DNA of 63,834 nucleotides. Origin: Heterobasidion occidentale (taxonomy: Eukaryota > Basidiomycota > Agaricomycetes > Russulales > Bondarzewiaceae). The notes below the pieces were generated by a model, which saw only the letters and a program-made list of their open reading frames with translations, did not search any database and was not told the origin of the DNA. Of the stretch, positions 23,207 through 32,244 are shown one piece after another; positions within the stretch are counted from its first letter, which is position 1; each line of letters begins with the position of its first letter. The translations under genes were made by a program, and so were the position numbers. The stretch covers positions 1-63,834 of the forward strand of contig JBCAQO010000024.1 in assembly GCA_039111635.1 (NCBI GenBank), in the 5' to 3' direction.

Positions 23207-24176
23207 CTTTTATCCCTACCCTATTCAAGCTGGATCCCCAGCAGAAACAGCTCTTTCTCTCATCCGTCAACAACATTTTAGCAATCGCCAACAGGGTAAA
23301 CCTAACGGCGACCCCAGCAGCGACTCCTCAAGTAAGAATAAACAACCCCGGAGCTATAGAAGTCGCAAGACACCGGAACCCAGGAAAGGTTTATTCAGGA
23401 ATAGCCACACTCAGGCTACAACAAGCACCCGAAATATTTATAGACCTCCTTAAAACTGGATATAGATTTTCTGGGATTTGCTTTGTCAACGAACCAAAGA
23501 CACCGTTCACCCTCACAGACAATGGAGAGCCCGACGTCATCAGAGCAAGGAACTGCGTCGAAATACACGACGGAAGACCAGACGATTTCCCCATCGCCGT
23601 TATCCCCGATCTCAGAAGAACCATCGCAAGGAATATCGACACAGACGGAATCAGAGCGGAACTCGTCAAGACCAAGGAGAACAGAGACCACGTCTCAATC
23701 CTCATCCACTGGACCTTCTCCTCAACCTAGGAAGACACACTGGAAGCTCCTAACTCCCCACCAGTCCGAACAGAAATTGAAGGGATCGTTTTTTGTCAGA
23801 AGAGGAGAGTTCGCCCACAAAACTTATCATCTCAGGACCCTCATCTCGGGACACACATTCTCCGAGATCATCCAGCTCATCGACCAAATTGATATTTCCA
23901 TCAACGAAATTATCAAAAGGGACCCAGACTTACAGGAAGCACTACAGGCAGGAAGAAGACAGGCAGTACCCTTCTTCTTCAAAGAATAAAGAACAACGGA
24001 CGAAGTCACAGCGGGATATCCTCCCGGCTACAGAACAGACCCAGCAGAAGTCTACGGAGACTTACCCGAAGACGTCGACAAGGATCAACTTTATTACGAC
24101 GAAAGGAAAAAACAGAGTCAACCACATCCGTCAAATGATGATGGGACTCAGCATGGAAGAAATTGAAGAAGTTTGA
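23203..24176 (+). pseudogene. N-terminal domain and gag remnant of the young A element
   Basis: From 23203 a frame without an ATG runs about 170 codons (start SSFIPTLFKLDPQQKQLF, later PGAIEVARHRNPGKVYSG) and stops after IHWTFSS. It matches the same region of reverse copies 2 and 3. After a frameshift the domain continues (RRGEFAHKTYHLRTLISGH, then FFFKE and a stop near 23989) and again in a third frame. Near 24108 it is fused to the last residues of gag (RQMMMGLSMEEIEEV). The capsid and CCHC knuckle are therefore deleted. I do not recognise the N-terminal domain; it is shared with family B. Confidence 0.75.
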
Positions 24177-24224
24177 GCTTTCAGCGACTCGAAGAATTTT
24201 TAAGGCCTCTCCCATCGGCAGCGG

Positions 24225-24734
24225 ATGTGGAGAGTAGGATTCTTGCAGGAAATCGGTACGCTCCTCTGGCCAGTAAAGAGCTGTGACCAAGAGCATGGAC
24301 ATCCAGATGTATTGTATCTTTTGGAAATGAAATCACATGGTGCACCATCCCTCCGACTCGAGACAATGCTCATAGGCAAGAATAGAAAAGCTGCTACACA
24401 GGCACTAGTGGACAGTGGAGCCACTGGAATCTTCATGCACCCTCGCTTCGTAGAAGCGCATCAAATCACTACACACAAAACCCCCCCCTATCCCAGTCAG
24501 TACGGTCCAGAACACCGAGTTCAAGGGAGGACCTATTACACGATTCGCCAATCTCAAATTACAGGTTCTAGGCGAAAAAGGGGGTCGCATACAGAATCAG
24601 CAAGATTTTATATCGCGGAAATAGGAAAAGAGGACGTCATTTTAGGAACCGACTGGTTATTAGAACATAACCCAGAAGTTGACTGGCATGCCTACGGGCT
24701 ACACTTTACCAGATGCCCGCCCTCCTGCCAATAA
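24225..24734 (+). pseudogene. Retroviral-type aspartic protease, scrambled and stopped
   Basis: The catalytic motif ALVDSGATGIF is present near residue 61. Compared with copy 1, a 2-base loss in the C-run at 24479-24488 and a 1-base loss in the A/G run near 24575-24585 put about 30 residues in the wrong frame. The frame then recovers (SARFYIAEIGKEDVILGTDW). A TAA at 24732-24734 cuts it from the following pol frame, where copy 1 reads on. The protease of this copy should not work. Confidence 0.8.
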
Positions 24735-24803
24735 AAAGGAGGACCGGTAAAAGCTAGAAGAGCTACAAGAAAACCAGGACGTCCTAAACCAAGCATACGG
24801 CGC

Positions 24804-27800
24804 ATGGAAACAGTACCGCAAACGGGCGACTACTCAATACCAGTGCAAAAGCCGGGAAAAGCAGTACCAGGCCGGAAAGTGGGAAACACCATAGTACCAC
24901 ATCCGCGGACAATACCTACAAGTCCGGAGTTCACAACTCGAAGGTTGAATGCCAAACGTCTGAAGGCCCGAACCAGAAATTATAAGGTTCCGACATGGGC
25001 TGAAGAAGACGTTCCGGAGGACGGTGACGGACTTCCGGCACTTCCCTCCAAGGATCTTGAAGAAGATGGAGTCTATCTCGTTAGATGCCTGGATACGGGA
25101 ACGTTACAGGCACTGGAATTATACAACAACTCCAAAGAAGGCGTCGATATACATCGCGCCGAAACCACGGAACTTCCATACGCCAACACACCGGCTCAAG
25201 GAAGCAAACCTGCCAAAGCACCGACAGGAAAACAAACAAAGCACACCAACTCGCAAAGACTGGCAGAAGAAGCCGCCAAAGGGAAACCCGAACTATCCTT
25301 CGAAGAAATAGTGCCGAAGGAATACTGGAATTATAGGAAGGTTTTCGAAGGTCGACCAAAGGGACAGCTACCGCTCTCTCGACCTTGGGATCACAAAATA
25401 GAGATCAAGGAAGGAATGGATCACTCGCTCAAACCCAAGCTATACAGTCTTAGCCCTGGTGAGCAAGTGGAACTCAAGAAATTCATAGACGAAAACCTCC
25501 AGAAAGGATTCATCAGAGAATCCAAATCGCACATGGCATCCCCATTCTTCTTCATCAAGAAAAAGAACGGGAAACTACGACCAGTAATGGATTATCGCAA
25601 ACTCAATGAAATAACAATCAAGAACAAGTACCCTTTGCCGATTATTCAAGAATTACTGGACCTTCTAGCCGAAGCCGTATACTTTTCACTAATGGATGTT
25701 GATACAGGATATAACAACGTACGCATGAAGGAAGGAAGCGAGAAATTGGCCGCGTTCGTCACCAATTTAGGAATGTACGAACTGCTGGTGATGTTCTTTG
25801 GATTAACCAACTCGCCGGCAACATTCCAAACTATGATGAACGCCCTCTTCAAAGACCTCATCTACGCCGGACTAGTGGCAATCTATATGGACGACATCCT
25901 AGTATTTTCTAAAACAATGGACGACCACATCAAAACAGTTCGAAAAGTTTTACAGATCTTACAGGACAACGATCTGTACCTACAACCCTCGAAATGCCAC
26001 TTCCACAAAAAGAAAATCGACTACCTCGGATATGTTATATCACACGGACATCTGGAAATGGACCCAATTAAAGTGGCCGGCATTATGGACTGGCCAACTC
26101 CGGGAAAAGTCAAAGAAGTGCAATCATTTTTAGGTTTTTGCAACTTCTATCGCAGATTCATCAAAGACTACTCAAAAATAGCACGACCGCTATTTGAGCT
26201 AACACAGAAGGAACGCACCTGGGATTGGACACCAGCATGCGAAGAAGCGTTTCAAACGCTAAAACAAATATTTACAGAATCTCCGGTGCTCGTTATGCCA
26301 GACACAAGGAACCCGTTTCGCATTGAATGCGACGCTTCCGACTTCGCCACCGGAGCAGTTTTATCACAAGTCGCCAAAGATGGAAAATGGCACCCATGTG
26401 CTTATATTTCCAAGTCGCTCTCACCAACGGAACGCAACTACCCAATCTACGATAAAGAGTTGCTGGCGGTCGTTCAAGCTTTTGAAGCTTGGCGACACTA
26501 TTTGGAGGGCGCCGACCACCCGGTAGACGTCTGGACGGACCACAAGAACCTCAAATGGTTCCGTTCAAGCCAGAAACTAAACCGTCGACAAGCACGATGG
26601 TCACTCTACCTCTCGCGTTTCGACTACAAGTTGACGCACAAGGCAGGCGTCACTAATAAATCAGACGGTCTGTCACGGCGTCCAGACCATAAAAAGGGGG
26701 TGGAATTTGACAATTCAGGCGAAACACTCTTGGAGCCCAAACTTTTCAATGACACAGAAAAGATCCGAAGACCTTTCGCAGAAATCAATGCCATCAATAC
26801 AGACAACAGTTGGGACCCTCATCAAATACTTCATATTAGGGCAACTGGACGAGGAGGCGTTACCATAATAGACGACGACCTCCGGAAACGAATCATTGAA
26901 GAAAATAGGAAAGACGAATGGCTATTAGAAACCCTAGCCAAGATTAAAACCTTAGGACCTCGAAACATGAAGAAAGGTTTACAAGAATGGAACGAAGAAG
27001 AAGGATTGGTCCTTCACCGAGGAAAAATATACGTTCCTCGGAACGAACAACTTCGTCAAGATATCATCAAACTAAACCATGACAATCTAGCAGCAGGACA
27101 TCCAGGACAAAGAGGAACTCTAGCCTTAGTCGGACAGGAATTTACTTGGCCAGGAATATCAAACACAGTTCACCAATATGTGGAAGGATGCGCCATCTGT
27201 CAATCCACCAAAAACGACACACATCCCACCATGGTACCACTACAACCAACAGAAATCCCAGATCGACCCTTTGGAACAATAACCATGGATTTTATTACAG
27301 ATCTGCCAGAATCAAACGGATACGACTCGTTACATGTAGTAACCGATCAATTCACCAAAACTGCAGTAATAACTCCATGCCTGAAAACCATCGACTCTGA
27401 TGGAACGGCCAAAATCTTGCTAGAAAACACCTGGAGACGCTATGGACTGCCAGATAAAATTATATCGGATAGAGGAACTCAATTCGCTTCAAAAGTAGCG
27501 CAAGCCCTGCTCAAAGAATTAGGAATCAAATCCGCTTTAAGCACAGCCTATCACCCACAGATGGATGGCGCTACTGAACGAATGAATCAGGAATTGGAAC
27601 AATACCTAAGAGCATTTTGCAGCTCTTCACAGGACGATTGGGCCGGACTAATCCCCTACGCGGAATACGCCCACAACACCCATCAGCACTCAGCCACGCA
27701 GAAGTCACCATTTGAACTTCTCCATGGATATCAACCACGGGCTTACCCAGCCATCATCGGAAACACGAATGTCCCCACCGCCGACGCTCGCCTCGAAGCT

Positions 27801-28718
27801 CTGCAACGTGCTAGGAAGGAAGCACAAGCCAGCCTTGAAATAGCAGCCGAAGCCATGAGGATCCAGCATGACCGTTTTGGAACGGACCTGCCGCCTTTCA
27901 AGAAAGGAGACCAAGTATGGCTCGATGGGAAGAACATCCACACCGATCACCCATCCGAGAAACTGAGACCCAAACGCTTTGGGCCATTTGAAATCACTGA
28001 CACCATAGGAAATGTCAACTTCAGGTTGAAACTGCCCAACAGCTGGAAGCGCATTCATGACGTCTTCCATGCTAGTCGACTCACGCCCTACAAGGAAAAC
28101 GAAGTCTATGGCCCGAACTACCCTAAACCGGCTCCGGACCTGATCGAAGGGCAAGAAGAATTCGAAGTCGAAGCCATTGTTGGAGCTAGGCGCTTCGGAC
28201 GATGGAAGATCCTGCAGTACCTGATCAAATGGAAGGGCTACCCGGAATCGGACAACTCTTGGGAAGCCGCGGCAAATGTCACTAACGCACAAGAAGCCAT
28301 AAAGGACTTCTACCGCTGGCACCCTCGGGCAGTCAAAGGAATGGAAGCCTCCATTCTGGCCCTGGTGATCGAATTAGAACTCAACAGAGTAGCCGAAGAA
28401 GATCAAATCAGAAAGAAGCTCGAGAAGCATCCAATCGGAAAGAGGCTTCTCGCTACAGGATTAGCTATCCCCCAGATCATGGAAGAGATCAACAAACGAA
28501 TGACGCAGCTAAAGAGGCCGCCCCTGGTTCCTCGATCAAAAGTGCCACCACCGACGATCAACGATCGAGAAGCGCAGCCAAAGAAGCCCAATATAGACTT
28601 GTCTCGATCAAAGCCACAGCAGAAGCGATCGGACAACTCTAATTGGCGGACTCAAGCATACCAGGAGCTACAAAAGCAGACCAACCGAGGATTGGCATGG
28701 CCAGGCAAACGACTATGA
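24804..28718 (+). CDS. pol: Pol polyprotein: RT, RNase H, integrase, chromodomain
   Basis: A 1304-residue open frame that copies element RNA to DNA and inserts it. Residues 1-190 are linker (PTWAEEDVPEDGDG). RT spans about 205-440, with DVDTGYNN near 298 and YMDD at 361-364. RNase H follows (ECDASDFATGAVLS). The integrase has a zinc region ending CAICQSTKN, and DDE acids in TMDFITDLP, ISDRGTQF and TERMNQELE. A chromodomain near 1117-1175 (KILQYLIKWKGYPESDNSW) fits chromoviruses, which target modified histones. The first ATG is used as start. In the intact ancestor this was one frame with protease; here a TAA separates them, so expression from the genomic RNA is doubtful. The frame itself has no stop or shift. 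Confidence 0.93.
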   Translation: METVPQTGDYSIPVQKPGKAVPGRKVGNTIVPHPRTIPTSPEFTTRRLNAKRLKARTRNYKVPTWAEEDVPEDGDGLPALPSKDLEEDGVYLVRCLDTGTLQALELYNNSKEGVDIHRAETTELPYANTPAQGSKPAKAPTGKQTKHTNSQRLAEEAAKGKPELSFEEIVPKEYWNYRKVFEGRPKGQLPLSRPWDHKIEIKEGMDHSLKPKLYSLSPGEQVELKKFIDENLQKGFIRESKSHMASPFFFIKKKNGKLRPVMDYRKLNEITIKNKYPLPIIQELLDLLAEAVYFSLMDVDTGYNNVRMKEGSEKLAAFVTNLGMYELLVMFFGLTNSPATFQTMMNALFKDLIYAGLVAIYMDDILVFSKTMDDHIKTVRKVLQILQDNDLYLQPSKCHFHKKKIDYLGYVISHGHLEMDPIKVAGIMDWPTPGKVKEVQSFLGFCNFYRRFIKDYSKIARPLFELTQKERTWDWTPACEEAFQTLKQIFTESPVLVMPDTRNPFRIECDASDFATGAVLSQVAKDGKWHPCAYISKSLSPTERNYPIYDKELLAVVQAFEAWRHYLEGADHPVDVWTDHKNLKWFRSSQKLNRRQARWSLYLSRFDYKLTHKAGVTNKSDGLSRRPDHKKGVEFDNSGETLLEPKLFNDTEKIRRPFAEINAINTDNSWDPHQILHIRATGRGGVTIIDDDLRKRIIEENRKDEWLLETLAKIKTLGPRNMKKGLQEWNEEEGLVLHRGKIYVPRNEQLRQDIIKLNHDNLAAGHPGQRGTLALVGQEFTWPGISNTVHQYVEGCAICQSTKNDTHPTMVPLQPTEIPDRPFGTITMDFITDLPESNGYDSLHVVTDQFTKTAVITPCLKTIDSDGTAKILLENTWRRYGLPDKIISDRGTQFASKVAQALLKELGIKSALSTAYHPQMDGATERMNQELEQYLRAFCSSSQDDWAGLIPYAEYAHNTHQHSATQKSPFELLHGYQPRAYPAIIGNTNVPTADARLEALQRARKEAQASLEIAAEAMRIQHDRFGTDLPPFKKGDQVWLDGKNIHTDHPSEKLRPKRFGPFEITDTIGNVNFRLKLPNSWKRIHDVFHASRLTPYKENEVYGPNYPKPAPDLIEGQEEFEVEAIVGARRFGRWKILQYLIKWKGYPESDNSWEAAANVTNAQEAIKDFYRWHPRAVKGMEASILALVIELELNRVAEEDQIRKKLEKHPIGKRLLATGLAIPQIMEEINKRMTQLKRPPLVPRSKVPPPTINDREAQPKKPNIDLSRSKPQQKRSDNSNWRTQAYQELQKQTNRGLAWPGKRL

Positions 28719-28861
28719 CCCCTTTCGACCCCACTCTATCCACAGTAGCCGTTTATACCGTCGTCGCGACTCTTGCTCTCACCGCTGTCTCCATCACCAT
28801 CGCCCTTGTTCTCGGATCCATTCATGCTGCTGCCACCATTGGCATCTCCTCCGTCATATAA
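28697..28861 (+). CDS. Small hydrophobic ORF overlapping the end of pol
   Basis: A 54-residue frame starting MARQTTMTPFDP. A single hydrophobic segment (residues ~16-41, with TVVATLALTAVSITIALVLG) could span a membrane. It overlaps the last 22 bases of pol in another frame and ends just before a TATAAAAG box. In copy 1 the same stretch has mostly conservative changes (V to I, A to T) but two small shifts. Family B has a similar short hydrophobic frame at the same place. It could be a coding remnant or chance; I know no family. Confidence 0.35.
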   Translation: MARQTTMTPFDPTLSTVAVYTVVATLALTAVSITIALVLGSIHAAATIGISSVI

Positions 28862-28864
28862 AAG
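28857..28864 (+). promoter_or_regulatory. Internal TATA box ahead of the third ORF
   Basis: TATAAAAG lies 115 bases before the ATG of the third ORF and is kept in reverse copy 1 (tgtataaaagacacc context). A second transcript for the third ORF would avoid the need for readthrough from pol. Confidence 0.5.
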
Positions 28865-28978
28865 ACACCCTGCATCGGACAGAGACGTTCCTCAGCATCC
28901 CAGCTACCATTGAATGTCACTTGCCCCTGCCCACCTCTTCTTAGCTCACTCCCCCGCTATATTCTCAGTAACATCAGA

Positions 28979-30586
28979 ATGACTTCCGCTACCACCTCCC
29001 CTCACGCTTCCAACACCCCGTCCCCTAACCCCTTCATCCTCCACACCATCACCCCTCCCACTACCACCCCCACGCTCGTTGACGACACGGACTCGGACTA
29101 CGATAGCGAGGACGACATCCCCTCGGAAGGCATCCATGTCGCCGACCCCCTCACTGAATTCGTCATTCCCCGGTTCCCAGCTGAGATGCCAAACCCTCAC
29201 ATTGTCGTCCCTCCGTTGGCTTTCGCGGTACACAACGAAAACCCCCGCATCCGCATCCGCACCCTGCCCAACCCCCTTCACGACCTCCGTCTCTACCAAG
29301 ACCTGAAGACCAGTAACAGCATCTACCACCTCACACTCGCCGAGGACGAGGCCCCCATCATTCTGAACCAGCCAGGCTTGAAGAACCCCCGGGCCTTCCT
29401 TTTTTATTTACAGCAAGCGGTTTGGGCTCAATGCTATCAGGTATTCTCTGGACCGCTCAACCAAACCCAGGCCATCCTCCTCGCCAACATCACCGTCACC
29501 TCCTACCGCATGAAGGGACTGATCAATCTCCCCGCCATCCGCAACGACATGATTAACTTCCGGTTAGGAGGTATCTTCAGCAGCAGTTCCGTCCTCCTCC
29601 AAACGCACACCATAGTGGCTTGGCTCGAAACTCTGGCTCGGATCCGTTACAAGGAGAACACTATCCGCTGGTTCTATTTTACAGGACTTAATGGGGCGCG
29701 TCTGGAAATAGAGGAGTACGTCCCTAAGGGACTCTTGCCGACTCACTCATTCCCCCTTAACAGTCGAGGAGTTCACCCTGTCGCAAGCTACTGGTCAAGC
29801 GGAAGTGTCCCCGAAGATAACATCAGGCCCTGGGTTATGACCAAGCCGGATATACAGGAACAAGGTTTTCATCAGGTCAACGTTGAAGAACCCATGATCG
29901 TCGATCCCCCGGCAATCACGGAACCAGTCCTCCCGGTCGCCCGACTCTTTCGACCCGCCGACGAAGAAACCACGGAATCCATGCGACCCACCAGTCCCCC
30001 TTACGACCCCGAACAAGTCGTCAGGGATCGCCAGGTACTTCAGCCGTTATCGGTACCACCCCCATCACCCCCTGCTGTGTCCCCATCCCCCCCCCTACTC
30101 GGCGACAACCTCACCGGTCCTATCATTGTCGACGAAGCCTCCCCCCAGTCGCCGGACGTTCCTCTCGCAACTGAAGAAGGATGGCCCGCAGACGCACTGG
30201 ACTCCGAAAACATCTGGCCTAACCCGCCTACTCTCCCGCCTTCTCCACCCACCGACCCCGCCACCCGTACTTGCTGGGAATGTGGACGCGCCGGCCATCT
30301 CGTCGTGGGATGTCCAATCACGGGCATTCGCCAGAGAACGGATGTTACGGCGCGAGGTTTTCTTCAAGACTACGATAGGCATCGCATGCAGTCCCGGCGC
30401 CTTCGTCTACAAATGGATAGGACGGCTGAGGAATACGGATACCACAAGCAGGCGTTGGATCACTTAATCGACACCGCTAACTGGACCGGATACCCCGCTC
30501 GGAGCATCCCCACCTTCGACGAAGTTCACCTGAGGAGACCCGCCCCTACCATCGGTGCACCCGCCAAGCGCCGAAGACTTGTATAG
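28979..30586 (+). CDS. Third ORF downstream of pol, zinc-knuckle protein of unknown role
   Basis: A 535-residue protein in the position where retroviruses carry env, but with no signal peptide or membrane segment. Residues 1-45 are S/T/P rich, followed by an acidic patch (DTDSDYDSEDD). A folded-looking middle (about 60-270) contains NQPGLKNPRAFLFYLQQA. A proline-rich stretch follows, then a CCHC knuckle (CWECGRAGHLVVGC) near 445 and a basic end (KRRRLV). The start MTSATTS was chosen because the upstream ATG at 28914 is out of frame here. Copy 1 keeps the same protein, so it was selected. The knuckle suggests nucleic-acid binding, perhaps a second gag-like or RNA-binding factor. The stop overlaps the polypurine tract. 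Confidence 0.85.
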   Translation: MTSATTSPHASNTPSPNPFILHTITPPTTTPTLVDDTDSDYDSEDDIPSEGIHVADPLTEFVIPRFPAEMPNPHIVVPPLAFAVHNENPRIRIRTLPNPLHDLRLYQDLKTSNSIYHLTLAEDEAPIILNQPGLKNPRAFLFYLQQAVWAQCYQVFSGPLNQTQAILLANITVTSYRMKGLINLPAIRNDMINFRLGGIFSSSSVLLQTHTIVAWLETLARIRYKENTIRWFYFTGLNGARLEIEEYVPKGLLPTHSFPLNSRGVHPVASYWSSGSVPEDNIRPWVMTKPDIQEQGFHQVNVEEPMIVDPPAITEPVLPVARLFRPADEETTESMRPTSPPYDPEQVVRDRQVLQPLSVPPPSPPAVSPSPPLLGDNLTGPIIVDEASPQSPDVPLATEEGWPADALDSENIWPNPPTLPPSPPTDPATRTCWECGRAGHLVVGCPITGIRQRTDVTARGFLQDYDRHRMQSRRLRLQMDRTAEEYGYHKQALDHLIDTANWTGYPARSIPTFDEVHLRRPAPTIGAPAKRRRLV

Positions 30587-30594
30587 GAAGGGGG
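30585..30594 (+). promoter_or_regulatory. Polypurine tract
   Basis: AGGAAGGGGG lies three bases before the 3' LTR, the standard place for the primer of plus-strand DNA synthesis. It overlaps the stop codon of the third ORF. Confidence 0.8.
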
Positions 30595-30597
30595 TAG

Positions 30598-31432
30598 TGT
30601 TAGGACCGCGTCCTAACACGTGCTTCGCACGTGAGTGGATGGGCTGGTCAAGTGCTTCGGACTTGTTGCAGACTCGGACCGCTTTCCATGACTCCTTACC
30701 ATTTACATGCTAAACACATGAACGCTGACTTCCGGTTCCTGATTCTTGATGTGGACAGACATTGGTTCCTGACCCCAGTTCCTGGTTCCTGATCGATCGA
30801 AGATGTGGATGGACATTAGTGATCTGATTACCATATTCGGTTACATGACAGGTCGATGAGGCATTCTAGCTTACGGATCTCGATCGTTGACTTCGGTACC
30901 TGAGAAGCGCACAGACCAGATCCTGACCCTGCCCTAGATACTTCTTTATGTAAATAGCCGAGATGAGCTTCTAAGAAGCTCAGCTCGTTCACCTGTAATA
31001 CACTCGATCTCTGCACTGCACCCGGCGTCTGGCTACCTTCCTAGCCCACGCTTCGTGATCTCTGTCAGATCTGAGAACCTCTTTGCACGGTCTAACGAAG
31101 CACTGGACTCGTCTCCCTTCCCTCCCCTCCCTCTACTCATCCGCTTCTATACCGGGCTAGCTGCCTTCCGCGTTCTCAGTTGGACACCCCCTCGTGTCAT
31201 CTGTTGGACAGGAGAAGATCATCCGGTTCCTCCTCATCATCGAGAAGACCTCGAAGATCACCTTCTCAATCTCTTCGAGAACAAAGCTGACAGCGACCCC
31301 GAGTTCCTCGAAAGAGCCCAAAGACGATCTATCGTCTTCATCCATTGGAGCCTACGACTATACGAACCAGTGGAGGTTTAGCCTAGGGACCCCTTCGTGC
31401 ATCGGTGCACGTGATAGGTCTCCGACCTAACA
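30598..31432 (+). repeat. 3' LTR of the young A element
   Basis: The 835-base LTR starts TGTTAGGACC and ends GACCTAACA, followed by the GTTAT duplication. It has the uninterrupted LTR open frame (31055-31381), unlike the 5' LTR. Confidence 0.95.
31055..31381 (+). CDS. LTR-encoded open frame, conserved between families A and B
   Basis: A 108-codon frame with no ATG; the conserved part runs from 31145 (FYTGLAAF) to the stop at 31379-31381. Features include CWTGEDHPVPPHH, then an acidic-leucine segment (EDLEDHLLNLF) and FIHWSL near the end. The B-family frame at 41663-41965 shares FYTGLA-F, C--G, VP and E-(D/N)-L---L at matching spacing. The shared YTGLA block uses different third bases in A and B, as expected if the protein is under selection. 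It lies downstream of the predicted transcript start. How it would be translated without an AUG is unknown; splicing to another exon is possible. I recognise no family. Confidence 0.45.
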   Translation: MISVRSENLFARSNEALDSSPFPPLPLLIRFYTGLAAFRVLSWTPPRVICWTGEDHPVPPHHREDLEDHLLNLFENKADSDPEFLERAQRRSIVFIHWSLRLYEPVEV

Positions 31433-32244
31433 GTTATCTTATCTCATCTTTTACCCCTAATTGATGATTAACGGTTCCTGGTTCTTGCCCCTGTCCCAAC
31501 GGTTTGTCCATTGATTCTTCAATCATTGATTGTTTACTTTTATTTGATCCTTCCCCATCGGATATTCTGATTGGCTAGCCTTCACCTCTTCACCTTCTTA
31601 TTGGCCAGACACCTTGTTCCTTGTCCCTGTTCCTAGTACCTCGCTTACCAATCTCAATTGTTTACCTTGGTACCTTAGAAGCATGGACCTTCTGTAGATC
31701 ATACCCTAAAGTAGACTATGTATATATAGAATGAGCCAGAGACCTGTCTCACCAGCTCATTCACCTTTGTTACCTAGCAGTAACTCCTTCGTTACCTTGC
31801 TACCTATTCTTACTCTTGACCTTTGGTACTAGCCATACCTCTGCTACATCTAGGCCTTTGCCATTAGGCCAGACCTTTGATTGTTAATAGAACAACTATT
31901 AACATTGGTTTAACTTGCACTTGTGCCCCCTCTATTATCATCCTCAACCACTCAGTTGTTGTATCAATACTGGCTACGTTCTATACAGGACTAGCAGTAT
32001 TCTATCTTGACTTTAGTGGGCAGCATATCAACTGTTGCCCAGGTCTGCATCAGGTCATACCCTCACATCTGTGGGAAGACCTTTGTGCCTATTTGGAGTC
32101 ATGGTACCATCACAAGTCTCTTGTGCATCCCAAATTACATGCTCAGTTAGCCGCTGGTGTCTTTATTGGACACACTTAGATTTGGCACCCCTCAGTGACT
32201 CAGAAGCCTCCTGACATATCACATGCAAAGACCAGGTCTTAACA

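Larger units (their letters stand above)
22361..31432 (+). mobile_element. Young family A chromodomain Ty3/Gypsy element with GTTAT duplication
   Basis: This 9072-base element has 834 and 835 base LTRs differing by one indel and one substitution, by direct reading. It has a perfect 5-base duplication GTTAT (22356-22360 and 31433-31437). The internal order is primer site, N-terminal domain remnant, gag remnant, protease remnant, intact RT-RNaseH-integrase-chromodomain ORF, small membrane ORF, TATA box, third ORF with zinc knuckle, polypurine tract. The capsid and nucleocapsid section present in copy 1 is deleted between about 24107 and 24110. Near-identical LTRs mean recent insertion even though gag and protease are defective, so proteins were probably supplied by another copy. 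Confidence 0.95.
22234..32244 (+). repeat. Family B LTR, 3' LTR, split by the young A element
   Basis: The left part (22234-22360) starts TGTTAAGAGCTAGC after a polypurine tract; the right part (31433-32244) ends AGGTCTTAACA. The young A element sits between them with GTTAT on both sides. The right part includes the TATA region (tgtatatatag near 31718), the AGCTCATTCA start motif and a version of the LTR open frame (about 31877-32179). After it lies reverse A-family gag, not a copy of the bases before 4005, so no target duplication for the B element remains. Confidence 0.8.

Noticed and set aside
28979..30586. Third ORF as an envelope gene
   Set aside because: No signal peptide, transmembrane segment or cleavage motif; it has a CCHC knuckle instead.
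31194..31430. Second open frame in the LTR starting SSVGQEKII
   Set aside because: It overlaps the frame shared with family B but is itself not seen in B, so it is probably a shadow of the other frame.
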